A stretch of 13,824 nt of DNA, from NCBI GenBank assembly GCA_023398855.1, contig JAEWRS010000248.1, positions 1 through 13,824 of the forward strand. The letters run 5' to 3'. The stretch is from Bacillota bacterium (GTDB lineage: Bacteria; Bacillota; Clostridia; Lachnospirales; Lachnospiraceae). Of the stretch, positions 1-8,090 are shown piece by piece. The notes under the pieces were generated by a model. It saw nothing but the letters and a program-made list of their open reading frames with translations, ran no database searches and was not told the origin of the DNA. The position numbers were made by a program, and so were the translations under genes. Position 1 is the stretch's first letter. Each line of letters starts with the position of its first letter.

Positions 1-1
1 G

Positions 2-1042
2 GTTATGCTTCCAAAGGATTACATACGGTACAGGCTGACAGGGACCATTGGTTCTGATTACTCAGATGCCTGTGCAACACTGGCATTTTCCGTTAAGGAC
101 AGGTGCTGGTGCAGAGAACTGATCCATCGGGTCGGATTAAAGGACGATATATGGCCTGAGGTTGGGGAAAGCTCCCAGATAGCCGGCCGTGTATGGGCGG
201 CAGCGGCCAGAGAAACAGGCCTGTCAGAGAATACCAGGGTGGTGTTCGGGGCAGGGGATTCCTCCGCACAGCTTACGGGCAACGGGGTGATTGAGGAAGG
301 GATCATGGCCTGCAATATCGGCACAGCATCCCAGATTGCAGCCGTTGTGAACAATCCTGTATATGACAGGCAGATGCGTCTGCAGACATGGTGCCATACG
401 GAGCCGGAAAGGTGGTATGTCCAGGGAGGTGCCTTGAATGGAGGCAGCACTCTTGGCTGGTTAAAGAAAAAGATACTGAGGGATGAAAGGTCCTATGCCC
501 AACTGGATGCAGAGGCAGCGCTGGCGCCTGCCGGTGCAGAAGGCTTGCTGTGTATCCCATATCTGGCGGGAGAGCGCACCCCGTTTATGGATCCTTATGC
601 AAAGGGAGTTTACTTTGGAATGGGGATGAAGCATGAACAGAGCCACATAATCCGGGCAACCATGGAAGGCGTCATGTTTAACTTAAAGGAATGTGAAGCT
701 GTTCTGGATGAGATGGGAATCAGGAGGACAAGGCTGATTGCATCCGGAGGAGCTGCAAAGGGGATCACATGGAAGCAGATCCAGGCAGATATCCTGGAGA
801 TGCCGGTATATACAACAGAGACGGAAGAAGAAGCGTGCCAGGGCGCTGCCATACTGGCTGCTGTGGGTTGCGGCATGTACAGGGATGTAAAGGAAGCGTG
901 CAGCGCCATTGTAAAAATCAACGACAGCCCTGTGGAGCCTGTGACTGAGAATGTAAAGCGCTACAGGCAGCAACAGGAGATATTTAAAGAGCTTTATCTG
1001 AGGGTAAGAGATTTGTATCCCAGACTTCAGACTGAATCATAA
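2..1042 (+). CDS. FGGY-family carbohydrate kinase (xylulokinase-like), 5' truncated by window edge
   Basis: FGGY kinases transfer phosphate from ATP to a sugar or polyol in the cytoplasm. About 346 residues are visible, against roughly 490-510 for the family, so the N-terminal ATP/sugar domain start lies outside the window. The first in-frame ATG (5) falls inside the conserved LPKDYIRYRLTG block and is not the true start. Also visible are GAGD (Asp codon at 257-259), matching the catalytic Asp of xylulokinases, then YLAGERTPF, the ATMEG helix and the ASGGAAKG nucleotide-site motif. The overall pattern is closest to xylulokinases, but substrate cannot be read from this and other ketoses are possible. 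The stop codon (1040-1042) is 26 nt from the likely start of the phosphofructokinase gene, so the two are co-transcribed. Family assignment is secure; substrate is open. Confidence 0.9.
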   Translation, partial: VMLPKDYIRYRLTGTIGSDYSDACATLAFSVKDRCWCRELIHRVGLKDDIWPEVGESSQIAGRVWAAAARETGLSENTRVVFGAGDSSAQLTGNGVIEEGIMACNIGTASQIAAVVNNPVYDRQMRLQTWCHTEPERWYVQGGALNGGSTLGWLKKKILRDERSYAQLDAEAALAPAGAEGLLCIPYLAGERTPFMDPYAKGVYFGMGMKHEQSHIIRATMEGVMFNLKECEAVLDEMGIRRTRLIASGGAAKGITWKQIQADILEMPVYTTETEEEACQGAAILAAVGCGMYRDVKEACSAIVKINDSPVEPVTENVKRYRQQQEIFKELYLRVRDLYPRLQTES

Positions 1043-1068
1043 TGACATTGCAGAGGAATAAAAAAAGG

Positions 1069-2268
1069 ATGGATAACAAGGCAAATGCACTATATATCCA
1101 GTCAGGGGGACCGACAGCAGTCATCAACACATCTGCCTACGGTGTGATTGATGAGTGCAGAAAGCATCCTGGGATTGACAGGATATATGCTTCTGAACAT
1201 GGAATTACGGGGGTTATTGAACGAAAAATATTTGATATTTCAGATGGGCTGGCAGACGAGATCCTTCTGACAGTCACACCTTCCATGATTTTCGGATCCT
1301 GCAGGTATGAAATAGATGAGAATGACCCGGAACAAAAGGATTACAGGAAGGTGTTAAAGACACTGAAAACCCTGAACATCCGGTATATTTTCATCAACGG
1401 GGGCAATGGTTCTGTCAGAGCCAGCCTCAGGCTGGGCCGGTTTCTGGAATCGCAGAACTATGATTTTAAGCTGATTGTGGTGCCCAAGACAGTGGACAAT
1501 GACATTTCCTGTATTGACCATGCACCAGGATTCCCTTCAGCGGCCAGGCATGTTGCAATTACAGTATCAGAACTGGTCAGGGATATGATGACCTATGATA
1601 CGGAACTGATCATGTTCACCGAAGTTATGGGACGCAATACGGGGTTTCTGGCAGCGGCGTCCATGGCAGCCGCGGAGATTGACCTGGGGCCTGATCTGAT
1701 TTATGTTCCGGAACTGGTATTTGACCAGCAGAAATTCATAGAGGATGTAAGGTGCGTACTGAAGAAAAAGGGCAAGTGCTTTGCGGTGGTCGCAGAGGGA
1801 GTCAGAACAAAGGATGGACGGTTTCTGTTCGAGGATATTTCCGTGAACAGGAGCATGGACATGCAGAAAAACATGGGTGGCATTATCCCATACTTAAACC
1901 AGCTGCTGAGAAATCATTTCGACTGCAAGATCCGGGGCATTGATTTAGGGCTTATGCAAAGATGCGGCGCCCATGACGCATCGGATATTGACAGGGAAGA
2001 AGCTGAGGAACTGGGAAGGTTGGCCGTAAAGGCGGCTGTCAGCGGCCATTCCCTTAAGATGGTGACAATAAATCGCAGTCAAGGCAGGCGGTATGAAGCC
2101 GTATATGGGCTGGCCGGCCTGGAGAAGGTGGCAGAGGAAGACAATTGCTTTCCACTGTCCTATGTCAACGAAACACAGGATTTTATCAGGGAAGAGTTCC
2201 TGGACTATATCCTTCCATTAATAGGAGAGCTTCCAAAATACACGGTATTAAACAAACGGTATATTTAA
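1069..2268 (+). CDS. Phosphofructokinase-family (PfkA-type) sugar-phosphate kinase with altered donor site
   Basis: This family phosphorylates C1 of ketose phosphates such as fructose 6-phosphate, tagatose 6-phosphate or sedoheptulose 7-phosphate, using ATP or pyrophosphate. The 399-residue protein carries QSGGPTAVIN (residues 11-20), GGNGS (111-115), PKTVDND (139-145, catalytic-type Asp143), EVMGRN (185-190), PEL (214-216) and a QRCG motif (297-300). An earlier in-frame ATG (1042) overlaps the upstream stop as TAATG but lacks a ribosome binding site. ATG 1069 follows AGAGGA (1052-1057) and begins the conserved domain directly, so it is preferred. Two positions are notable. The metal-binding Asp of GGDG is Asn113. 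The donor pair is Gly114 (ATP-type) with Lys140 (PPi-type or long-clade type). The neighbouring aldolase implies the product is a ketose bisphosphate. Confidence 0.9.
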   Translation: MDNKANALYIQSGGPTAVINTSAYGVIDECRKHPGIDRIYASEHGITGVIERKIFDISDGLADEILLTVTPSMIFGSCRYEIDENDPEQKDYRKVLKTLKTLNIRYIFINGGNGSVRASLRLGRFLESQNYDFKLIVVPKTVDNDISCIDHAPGFPSAARHVAITVSELVRDMMTYDTELIMFTEVMGRNTGFLAAASMAAAEIDLGPDLIYVPELVFDQQKFIEDVRCVLKKKGKCFAVVAEGVRTKDGRFLFEDISVNRSMDMQKNMGGIIPYLNQLLRNHFDCKIRGIDLGLMQRCGAHDASDIDREEAEELGRLAVKAAVSGHSLKMVTINRSQGRRYEAVYGLAGLEKVAEEDNCFPLSYVNETQDFIREEFLDYILPLIGELPKYTVLNKRYI

Positions 2269-2303
2269 CAGGAATGAAGAAATACAATGCGGAGGTGGCG
2301 GGT

Positions 2304-3278
2304 ATGTATCATTACACGGAACTTGGAGAGGTAAACACAAAAGAGATGTTCAAAAAGGCATATGAAGAAGGCTATGCAGTGCCTGCATTTAACTTTATAT
2401 CCATGGAACAGTTTAATGCAATCATTGACGCAGTGGTGGAAAAATGTTCGCCTGTCATTTTGCTGGCATCTCCGAACCTGCACAAACAGTTGGGGTATGA
2501 GATGCTGGCCAGGATAACCCAGTCAGGTATTGACCGCATCCATAATCAGGGACAAAAGATTCCGGTTGCCCTGCACTTAGATCACGGAATGACATTTGAA
2601 CAGTGCGTGAATGCAGTGGAATTTGGATTTTCATCCATTATGATAGACGGAAGCGCTCTTCCATTTGAGGAAAATGTGGCCCTTACCAGAAAAACCGTGG
2701 ATTATGCCCATAGACACGGCATTACGGTGGAAGCGGAGCTGGGAGTGCTTTCCGGAGCAGAGGAAAGCGGCGGGGAAGGGCATCATGAAAGTCTGTATAC
2801 GGACCCTGAAAAGGTGGAGGAGTTTGTAAGGGAAACAGGTTGCGACAGCCTGGCAATATCCATTGGCACCTGCCATGGCCTGGTAAAGATCAAACCTAAC
2901 CCGGACGGTACGCTTCCTCAACTGCGCTATGATATCCTGGAGGAGGTGATGGACAGGGTGCCGGAATTTCCTATTGTCCTCCACGGTGCCTCAGCCATTG
3001 AACCAAGATTTGTGGAAATGATCAATACATACGGCGGCCGCATTGAGTCAGTGGCAGGCATACCTGAGGAGCAGATTACAAAGGCAGCCGGGATGGGCGT
3101 GTGCAAGGTGAACATTGCCACGGACGGTTGGATCAGCGCACTGGCAAATACAAGGAAGATTCTGGCGGAAAATCCGGGAGCCATTGACAGCAGGATATTT
3201 ACACTGAAAAACCGCAGCATGTTAAAGGAAATCTATCTTCACAAGATCGACGTAATGGGCAGCGCAAACAAAGCATAA
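2304..3278 (+). CDS. Class II (zinc) ketose-bisphosphate aldolase, fructose/tagatose-bisphosphate type
   Basis: This enzyme cleaves a ketose 1,6- (or 1,7-) bisphosphate into dihydroxyacetone phosphate and an aldose phosphate in the cytoplasm. The 324-residue protein shows the class II signature HLDHG (91-95: Asp93 catalytic, His94 zinc), the second signature IMIDGSALPFEENV (112-125), VEAELG (142-147), GTCHG (188-192, zinc His191), LHGAS (226-230, zinc His227) and VNIATD (269-274). HGAS and the Ala in NIAT match the tagatose-bisphosphate aldolase GatY, while the long segment between them resembles fructose-bisphosphate aldolases. The start at 2304 is set by GGAGG (2291-2295). A long in-frame extension upstream overlaps the phosphofructokinase gene and is not used. 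The gap to that gene is 35 nt. Class and mechanism are well supported; the stereochemistry of the substrate is not. Confidence 0.93.
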   Translation: MYHYTELGEVNTKEMFKKAYEEGYAVPAFNFISMEQFNAIIDAVVEKCSPVILLASPNLHKQLGYEMLARITQSGIDRIHNQGQKIPVALHLDHGMTFEQCVNAVEFGFSSIMIDGSALPFEENVALTRKTVDYAHRHGITVEAELGVLSGAEESGGEGHHESLYTDPEKVEEFVRETGCDSLAISIGTCHGLVKIKPNPDGTLPQLRYDILEEVMDRVPEFPIVLHGASAIEPRFVEMINTYGGRIESVAGIPEEQITKAAGMGVCKVNIATDGWISALANTRKILAENPGAIDSRIFTLKNRSMLKEIYLHKIDVMGSANKA

Positions 3279-3295
3279 CGACAGGAATGATAAAG

Positions 3296-4195
3296 ATGGT
3301 GCAATATTATTTATCAATGGAAATAGGCGGGACCAATCTCAGATACGGGGTGGTGGATGAGCAGTTCCGGGTGCTGGATTTTAAAAAGGAACCCAGCAGA
3401 TACCTTTCTGATGCAGAGGACAAGGGCGGATACATAGAAGGTCTTATAAAGCCTTATATAGAGCAGTACGGACAAGAGCATTTCCTGTGCATGACCCTTT
3501 CTCTGGCTTCCCTTATGAACAGGGAACGGACCGTTAATTATAATTCGCCCAACATAAAAGGCTTCAACAACATTTCCCTGGTGGAAATCCTAGGTGCAAG
3601 GACAGGCCTTCCGGTTTTCATGGAAAGGGACGTGAATACGGCTCTTCTCTATGAGATATGGAAGGGGCACATAGACAGCAGGGGGATTATTACAGGTGTT
3701 TTCATTGGCACAGGGCTGGGCAATGCCATGTGTATTGATGGAAAAGTCTATATTGGAAGTTCCGGTTCTGCCTGTGAGCTTGGCCATATACCGGTTCTCG
3801 GCTATACAAAAGCCTGCGGCTGCGGCAAGAACGGCTGTATTGAACTGATGGCCAGCGGAAAGACCCTGTACCGGCTGGCAGAGGAGAAATACCACTGTCC
3901 TGTGTCTGAAATTTTTGAGAAATATGGGAAAGAGGAAGACGTGATGGCTGTTGTTCATGCATGCGCCATTGCAACTGCAACGGAAGTCACTATACTGGAC
4001 CCCAGGTATGTGGTGCTGGGCGGAGGTGTTGTGGAGATGAAGGGGTTTCCCATGGGGTATTTTGAGAAGACCGTCAGGGAGAACTTAAGGATTCCCTATC
4101 CAAGGGATTCGGTCAGCTTTATCAGGGCTTTGGGAGATCAGGAGGCTGGCATCATAGGGGCGGCAATCAATGCATCCAACCGTATGGGCGGATGA
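3296..4195 (+). CDS. ROK-family sugar kinase, D-allose kinase (AlsK)-like
   Basis: ROK kinases phosphorylate hexoses or N-acetyl hexosamines at C6. The 299-residue protein has the phosphate loop IGGTNLR (10-16), RDVN (111-114) with the catalytic Asp112, an ATP-site GTGLG (138-142), ELGH (161-164) and the ROK zinc motif CGCGKNGC (174-181), plus LGGGVVEM near the C-terminus. From memory, the RDVN, ELGHIP and GGGVVxMxxFP stretches align well with E. coli AlsK (about 309 residues), better than with glucokinase. Substrate remains an inference. The first Asp of the usual DxGGT is Glu9 here. ATG 3296 is preferred over ATG 3287 because AGGA (3283-3286) touches the earlier start and is 9 nt from the later one. 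The gene follows the aldolase by 17 nt, which fits conversion of the imported sugar to a sugar 6-phosphate. Confidence 0.9.
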   Translation: MVQYYLSMEIGGTNLRYGVVDEQFRVLDFKKEPSRYLSDAEDKGGYIEGLIKPYIEQYGQEHFLCMTLSLASLMNRERTVNYNSPNIKGFNNISLVEILGARTGLPVFMERDVNTALLYEIWKGHIDSRGIITGVFIGTGLGNAMCIDGKVYIGSSGSACELGHIPVLGYTKACGCGKNGCIELMASGKTLYRLAEEKYHCPVSEIFEKYGKEEDVMAVVHACAIATATEVTILDPRYVVLGGGVVEMKGFPMGYFEKTVRENLRIPYPRDSVSFIRALGDQEAGIIGAAINASNRMGG

Positions 4196-4213
4196 CTGAA
4201 AGGAAAATACAGG

Positions 4214-4236
4214 ATGCCACGAAAGCAGGATGGCAT
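4214..4236 (+). other. Small stem-loop between the ROK kinase and binding-protein genes
   Basis: A perfect 6-bp inverted repeat (ATGCCA at 4214-4219, TGGCAT at 4231-4236) with an 11-nt loop lies in the 83-nt gap before the binding-protein gene. No U-tract follows, so it is not an intrinsic terminator. It could mark an mRNA processing or stability point separating enzyme and transporter segments, but the stem is short and chance cannot be excluded. Confidence 0.3.
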
Positions 4237-4278
4237 TTATGTATAAAAAACTACCATAAAGTAGAAGGAGGAAGTAAT

Positions 4279-5412
4279 ATGAAAAAAAGAATGATGGCGG
4301 CGTTAATGGTAGGTGCACTTGCAGTATCTGCACTGGCTGGATGCTCTAGCAAACCTGCGGAAACCAAAGCAGCACCGGCAGAGACGACAACTGCAGCCAA
4401 AGAGGCGGCAAAAGAGGAAACCACAGCCGCAGCAGCCGGAAAAGGTTCTGACTATCATCTGGCTATCTGCATCCATTCCATGGACAATGTGTACTGGGCG
4501 CAGGAAGCAGAGGGAGCTAAACTTGCAGCAGCAGCATTCGGGGTATCTGCAGACATCCTTACCTGTGACAGCGACGACAACAAGCAGCTTCAAGGAATCA
4601 AGGACTATGTTGCGCAGTATGGCGACAAGGCAGTTTTTGTAGTTGACCCGTCTTCCACAGCCAACACAGCCAACATTGCAGAGCTCTGCGAAGAATCCGG
4701 AAACTATGTAAGTATCCTGGCACACAGGGCGGACGGCCTGTATCCAAAGGACTATCCTCACTTTGCAGCAAGCCTGATGTTAGATGATATCGCAATCGGC
4801 AAGGCGACTGCAAAGGCACTGTTTGAATCCATCGGCGGCGAGGGACAGGTTGTTGAGCTTCAGGGGCTGTTGGGCGATGACTCCGCTACCAACAGACACA
4901 AAGCATTTGAGGAAGCTCTTAAGGATTATCCCAACATCAAGGTTGTTGACAGCCAGACAGCAAGCTGGAGCCAGTCTGAGGCCATGACTCTGACAGAGAG
5001 CTGGCTGGTTAAATATCCTGATTTAAAGGGTGTTTACTCTGCAAACGATACAATGGCGCTTGGCGCTGTTGAAGCTTTAAAGAACAAGGGCCTGAACGGA
5101 AAGGTTATGGTCAGCGGCTGTGACGGTATTGAGGCAGCACTGAATGCAGTTAATGATGGCGACATGGTTATCACCAACGCAAACAACGGCTATATGATCG
5201 CCGGCTATGGAGCCTCCTATGCAATCCAGGCAGCTCTTGGTAAGCTGGACCCGACCTCCCTTCCTGACAATGAGCGGCTGATTTTCTGTAAGACAACACT
5301 GGTAACAAAAGACAATGCCAATGACATCATTGACAAGTTCATCAAGACAAAGAATCCTGGCTATGATTACAATGACTTATCATTCTGTATTGACAAATAT
5401 CAGGAAAAATGA
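4279..5412 (+). CDS. Sugar ABC transporter substrate-binding lipoprotein (Peripla_BP_4 / RbsB type)
   Basis: This is the extracytoplasmic receptor that delivers a sugar to the permease pair encoded downstream. The 377-residue protein begins with a charged n-region, a hydrophobic core and a lipobox ending LAGC, so Cys22 is the expected lipidated residue. Residues 23-56 form an Ala/Thr/Glu/Lys-rich tether typical of Gram-positive binding proteins. From about residue 58 a ribose/galactose-binding-protein fold starts (MDNVYWAQEAEGAKLAA, then NKQLQGIKDYVAQ), with hinge-region motifs such as YSANDTMALGAVEAL and VSGCDGIEAAL. ATG 4279 is chosen because AAGGAGG (4265-4271) lies 7 nt upstream and the signal peptide starts there; an in-frame ATG at 4192 would hide the signal. 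Ligand is unknown; the operon's kinases suggest a monosaccharide. Confidence 0.93.
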   Translation: MKKRMMAALMVGALAVSALAGCSSKPAETKAAPAETTTAAKEAAKEETTAAAAGKGSDYHLAICIHSMDNVYWAQEAEGAKLAAAAFGVSADILTCDSDDNKQLQGIKDYVAQYGDKAVFVVDPSSTANTANIAELCEESGNYVSILAHRADGLYPKDYPHFAASLMLDDIAIGKATAKALFESIGGEGQVVELQGLLGDDSATNRHKAFEEALKDYPNIKVVDSQTASWSQSEAMTLTESWLVKYPDLKGVYSANDTMALGAVEALKNKGLNGKVMVSGCDGIEAALNAVNDGDMVITNANNGYMIAGYGASYAIQAALGKLDPTSLPDNERLIFCKTTLVTKDNANDIIDKFIKTKNPGYDYNDLSFCIDKYQEK

Positions 5413-5431
5413 GTCTCAAGCAGGTAACTGT

Positions 5432-5463
5432 GAAGTGGGATTGCCCGAGGGCAAACCCACTTC
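5432..5463 (+). promoter_or_regulatory. Strong intercistronic hairpin, probable mRNA stabiliser or expression divider
   Basis: GAAGTGGG (5432-5439) pairs exactly with CCCACTTC (5456-5463). After one A/A mismatch, TTGCC (5441-5445) pairs with GGCAA (5450-5454) around a CGAG loop. It starts 20 nt after the binding-protein stop codon. The following bases are CTTAAGAAGG, so there is no U-tract and termination is unlikely. Hairpins in this position are known in sugar ABC operons (for example malE-malF) to protect the upstream mRNA and raise the level of binding protein over permease. The role here is inferred. Confidence 0.7.
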
Positions 5464-5515
5464 CTTAAGAAGGGGAATATTGTTCCATAATGACCATTTG
5501 ATGTAAGGGGATAAT

Positions 5516-6544
5516 ATGATGAAGAATAAATGGGAAGAGTCTTTAGCTACATTATCCGTGGGCCAGCAGTTTGCTTACAAGGTAAAGGATAATGCAAGAA
5601 AGGATAAGATTAGGAGATACGCACCACTGATTCTGTTAATTATCATGACAATGATAGGAGCAATTTCCCAGAAAGATTTTTTTACTTGGGGAAATGTAGT
5701 CAACATTATGTACCAGATGTCAATCCCACTTGTAATCTCCGTAGGTTTGACGTATGTCCTATTGTTGGGAAGTATTGACCTTTCCATTGAAGGCGTCATG
5801 GGGCTTGCAGGATCATTCGTAGCATTTCTAGTGGTTAACAATTCAAACAGCAATAATTATGGAATTTTAGGTATTTTATTCGTAATTCTTATCAGTACAT
5901 TTATTGGGGCTTTGACTGGAATCATCCATGTAAAAGCAAGAATCGCATCATTTATTGTTACATATGCCATGGGAAGTATTATGACGGGCGTTGCGGTACT
6001 GGTTTACCAGGGCACACCGATCCAGGTTAAGGATGAACTTTTTACCGTACTGTCACAGGGGAAATTCATAGGTATTCCGTATATTACCATAATTGCATTT
6101 GCTATTTTTATTGTTGGTGCGCTTATTCTGAACTATACTGCATTCGGTAGGGCTGTATATGCGATAGGAGATAATGAGACAGCGGCAGCATCTACGGGAA
6201 TCAATATTGGTCTCACAAAAATAAAGGTATTTGCTTTATGCGGATGTACGGCGGGTATGGCAGGTATCCTTCAGTGCATACGTCTTAAATTAGGACAATC
6301 CAGCATCGGTCTGAATCAGATGTTTCCAGTGGTAACGGCAATCGTAATTGGCGGCGGTTCACTGGCCGGCGGCAAAGGAGGCGCATTGTCCGCCTTTGTC
6401 GGAGTTTTGATATATACAGAGCTTGCGAACTGGCTGACCCTTATGGGCGTGGATCCATATGTAAAAAAGGTTATCCAGGGCGTGATCATCATTGTTGCAG
6501 TTACACTTACCATTAACCGCAACCGCAAGACGATATCAAAGTAA
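5516..6544 (+). CDS. Sugar ABC transporter permease 1 (BPD_transp_2 / RbsC type)
   Basis: This is an integral membrane subunit that forms the sugar channel with permease 2. The 342-residue protein has a basic cytoplasmic N-terminus (about 1-34) followed by many hydrophobic segments. It carries the family motif GSIDLS (85-90), FGRAVYAIGDNETAA (210-224, the cytoplasmic region that contacts the ATPase) and GGGSLAGGKG (279-288). The start could be ATG 5516 or 5519; GGGG (5507-5510) suits either. The gap upstream is 103 nt and includes a hairpin. The stop overlaps the next gene's ribosome binding site. The 5' half is visibly AT-richer than the neighbouring genes: hand counts of 60-base lines give about 25-37% GC, against about 45-52% in permease 2. 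Confidence 0.93.
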   Translation: MMKNKWEESLATLSVGQQFAYKVKDNARKDKIRRYAPLILLIIMTMIGAISQKDFFTWGNVVNIMYQMSIPLVISVGLTYVLLLGSIDLSIEGVMGLAGSFVAFLVVNNSNSNNYGILGILFVILISTFIGALTGIIHVKARIASFIVTYAMGSIMTGVAVLVYQGTPIQVKDELFTVLSQGKFIGIPYITIIAFAIFIVGALILNYTAFGRAVYAIGDNETAAASTGINIGLTKIKVFALCGCTAGMAGILQCIRLKLGQSSIGLNQMFPVVTAIVIGGGSLAGGKGGALSAFVGVLIYTELANWLTLMGVDPYVKKVIQGVIIIVAVTLTINRNRKTISK

Positions 6545-6556
6545 GGAGGAGGACTT

Positions 6557-8077
6557 ATGGGCGAATTGTTATTTGAGGCAAAAGGCGTTGGTAAGACATA
6601 CGGAGCCAATACGGTTCTCCACGATATTGATATGCAGGTTTACAGGGGAGAGGTAATTGGACTGATTGGTGAAAACGGAGCAGGCAAATCCACGCTGATG
6701 AAGCTGATCAGCGGCGTTGAGAAGCCTTCCATGGGAGAGATGTTCCTGATGGGAAAACCATACTCAGCAAGCTCTATTCTGGATGCCAACCATCAGGGAA
6801 TCGGTATGGTGTTCCAGGAACAGTCCCTTGTGGGAAATCTTACCATTGCCCAGAATATATATTTAGGCAGAGAAAAGAAATATTCAAAATGCGGGTTTGT
6901 AAACTGGAACAAGATGAACCAGGATGCTAAACAGGCCTTAAACCGCATTGATATGGACCTTGATCCGGCAAAGCGGGTGCGTGATATTGATTTTGCAGCT
7001 CGTCAGATGGTGGAGATTGCAAAGGTTCTGGATGTGGTGACCGAGGTTGCAAACGGGCATGCCATCATACTTCTGGACGAGCCCACCACTGTTTTATCGG
7101 ATGAGGAGATCAAAAAGCTGTTTGCCCAGGTAAGGAATATGAAGGAACAGGGAAATGTGGTTATCTTTATTTCCCACCGTCTGGATGAAGTGCTTGAGAT
7201 TACGGACAGGATCTATGTGTTTAAGGATGGAGAGGAAACAGCGGTAATGCCCACCAAGGGAGCTGATGTGAATCTTTTGTATGAGAAGATGGTGGGCAGG
7301 ACCACCACCGGAGAGTTCTATGTGGAGCACAAGCAGACCGTTCCCGCTGACGAGGTCATTCTTGAGGTAAATGATTTAAGCCTGTTCGGCGCATTCAACC
7401 ATGTGAGCTTTGAGCTGAAAAGGGGTGAAGTGCTGGGCCTGTGCGGCGTGGAAGGGTCAGGCAAGGAGGATATCTGTGCTGTCTTGATCGGTGATTCATC
7501 TCCCACAGCGGGAACCGTGAAAATCAGAGGCAGGGAATGCACATTTCCCAATCCGTATTCTGCAAGGAAAAAAGGCATCCTGTCCGTTCCAAAGGAGCGC
7601 CGGGACGAGGGCATGATCGGACTGCTCTCCATTGAAGACAATATTATTATTTCACATATGGACGCCCTGTCCAACCACAGCTTTCTGTCTGCAAAGAAAA
7701 TGCACCAGGTAGCGGAGAACTGGGTAAAGAAAGCGGGCGTCAAGTGCTTTTCCATCAATGAGCGTATCAACCAGTTGTCAGGCGGCAATGCCCAGAAGGT
7801 CATATTTGCAAGAGCTCTTGAAAGCGGATGCGAAATACTGATTCTGAATCATCCTACCCGAGGTGTGGACGTTGGTTCCAAGGAAGAGATATATAAACTG
7901 GTCAGGGATATGACCGCGGCAGGCAATTCAATCATACTGTTAGGCGATACATTGGATGAATGCATAGGCCTTTCCAGCAGAATTATTGTTCTGCGGGACG
8001 GACTTATCAGAGGAACCTTTGATTGTCCTGTAGGCGGCAAACCGCTTCAGCTAAACATTGTCCAGCAAATGATGTAG
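6557..8077 (+). CDS. Sugar ABC transporter ATPase, two fused nucleotide-binding domains (RbsA/MglA type)
   Basis: This cytoplasmic subunit powers the importer. The 506-residue length fits the RbsA/MglA family. Domain 1 has Walker [10 protein letters not shown] (38-46), Q-loop Gln87, Walker B ILLDEPT (171-177) and H-loop His207, but its signature region reads IDFAARQ (144-150) instead of LSGGQ. Domain 2 has GVEGSGKED (297-305), an intact signature LSGGN (407-411), a changed Walker B LILNHPT (428-434, Asn431 and His432 in place of Asp-Glu) and Asp464 at the H-loop position. The composite site from domain 1 Walker motifs plus domain 2 signature is therefore complete, and the other is degenerate. 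AGGAGG overlaps the upstream stop codon and fixes ATG 6557. The gap to permease 1 is 12 nt. Confidence 0.95.
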   Translation: MGELLFEAKGVGKTYGANTVLHDIDMQVYRGEVIGLIGENGAGKSTLMKLISGVEKPSMGEMFLMGKPYSASSILDANHQGIGMVFQEQSLVGNLTIAQNIYLGREKKYSKCGFVNWNKMNQDAKQALNRIDMDLDPAKRVRDIDFAARQMVEIAKVLDVVTEVANGHAIILLDEPTTVLSDEEIKKLFAQVRNMKEQGNVVIFISHRLDEVLEITDRIYVFKDGEETAVMPTKGADVNLLYEKMVGRTTTGEFYVEHKQTVPADEVILEVNDLSLFGAFNHVSFELKRGEVLGLCGVEGSGKEDICAVLIGDSSPTAGTVKIRGRECTFPNPYSARKKGILSVPKERRDEGMIGLLSIEDNIIISHMDALSNHSFLSAKKMHQVAENWVKKAGVKCFSINERINQLSGGNAQKVIFARALESGCEILILNHPTRGVDVGSKEEIYKLVRDMTAAGNSIILLGDTLDECIGLSSRIIVLRDGLIRGTFDCPVGGKPLQLNIVQQMM

Positions 8078-8090
8078 GAGGGTACATATC

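Noticed and set aside
2145..2303. In-frame 53-codon extension upstream of the aldolase start, overlapping the phosphofructokinase gene
   Set aside because: No ribosome binding site at its ATG and no homology to the aldolase fold; GGAGG at 2291-2295 and the conserved N-terminus fix the start at 2304.
4192..4278. In-frame upstream ATG for the sugar-binding lipoprotein, overlapping the ROK kinase stop
   Set aside because: It would place 29 extra residues before the signal peptide; the strong AAGGAGG (4265-4271) supports ATG 4279.
4313..4642. 109-codon open frame in another frame inside the binding-protein gene
   Set aside because: Low-complexity Gln/Arg/Lys product created by the Ala/Thr-rich linker codons read out of frame; no ribosome binding site.
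4303..4761. 152-codon minus-strand open frame opposite the binding-protein gene
   Set aside because: Cys-rich product typical of antisense reading; the plus-strand frame has clear family motifs and a ribosome binding site.
7318..7803. 161-codon minus-strand open frame opposite the ABC ATPase
   Set aside because: Shadow of a well-supported gene, with no recognisable domain.
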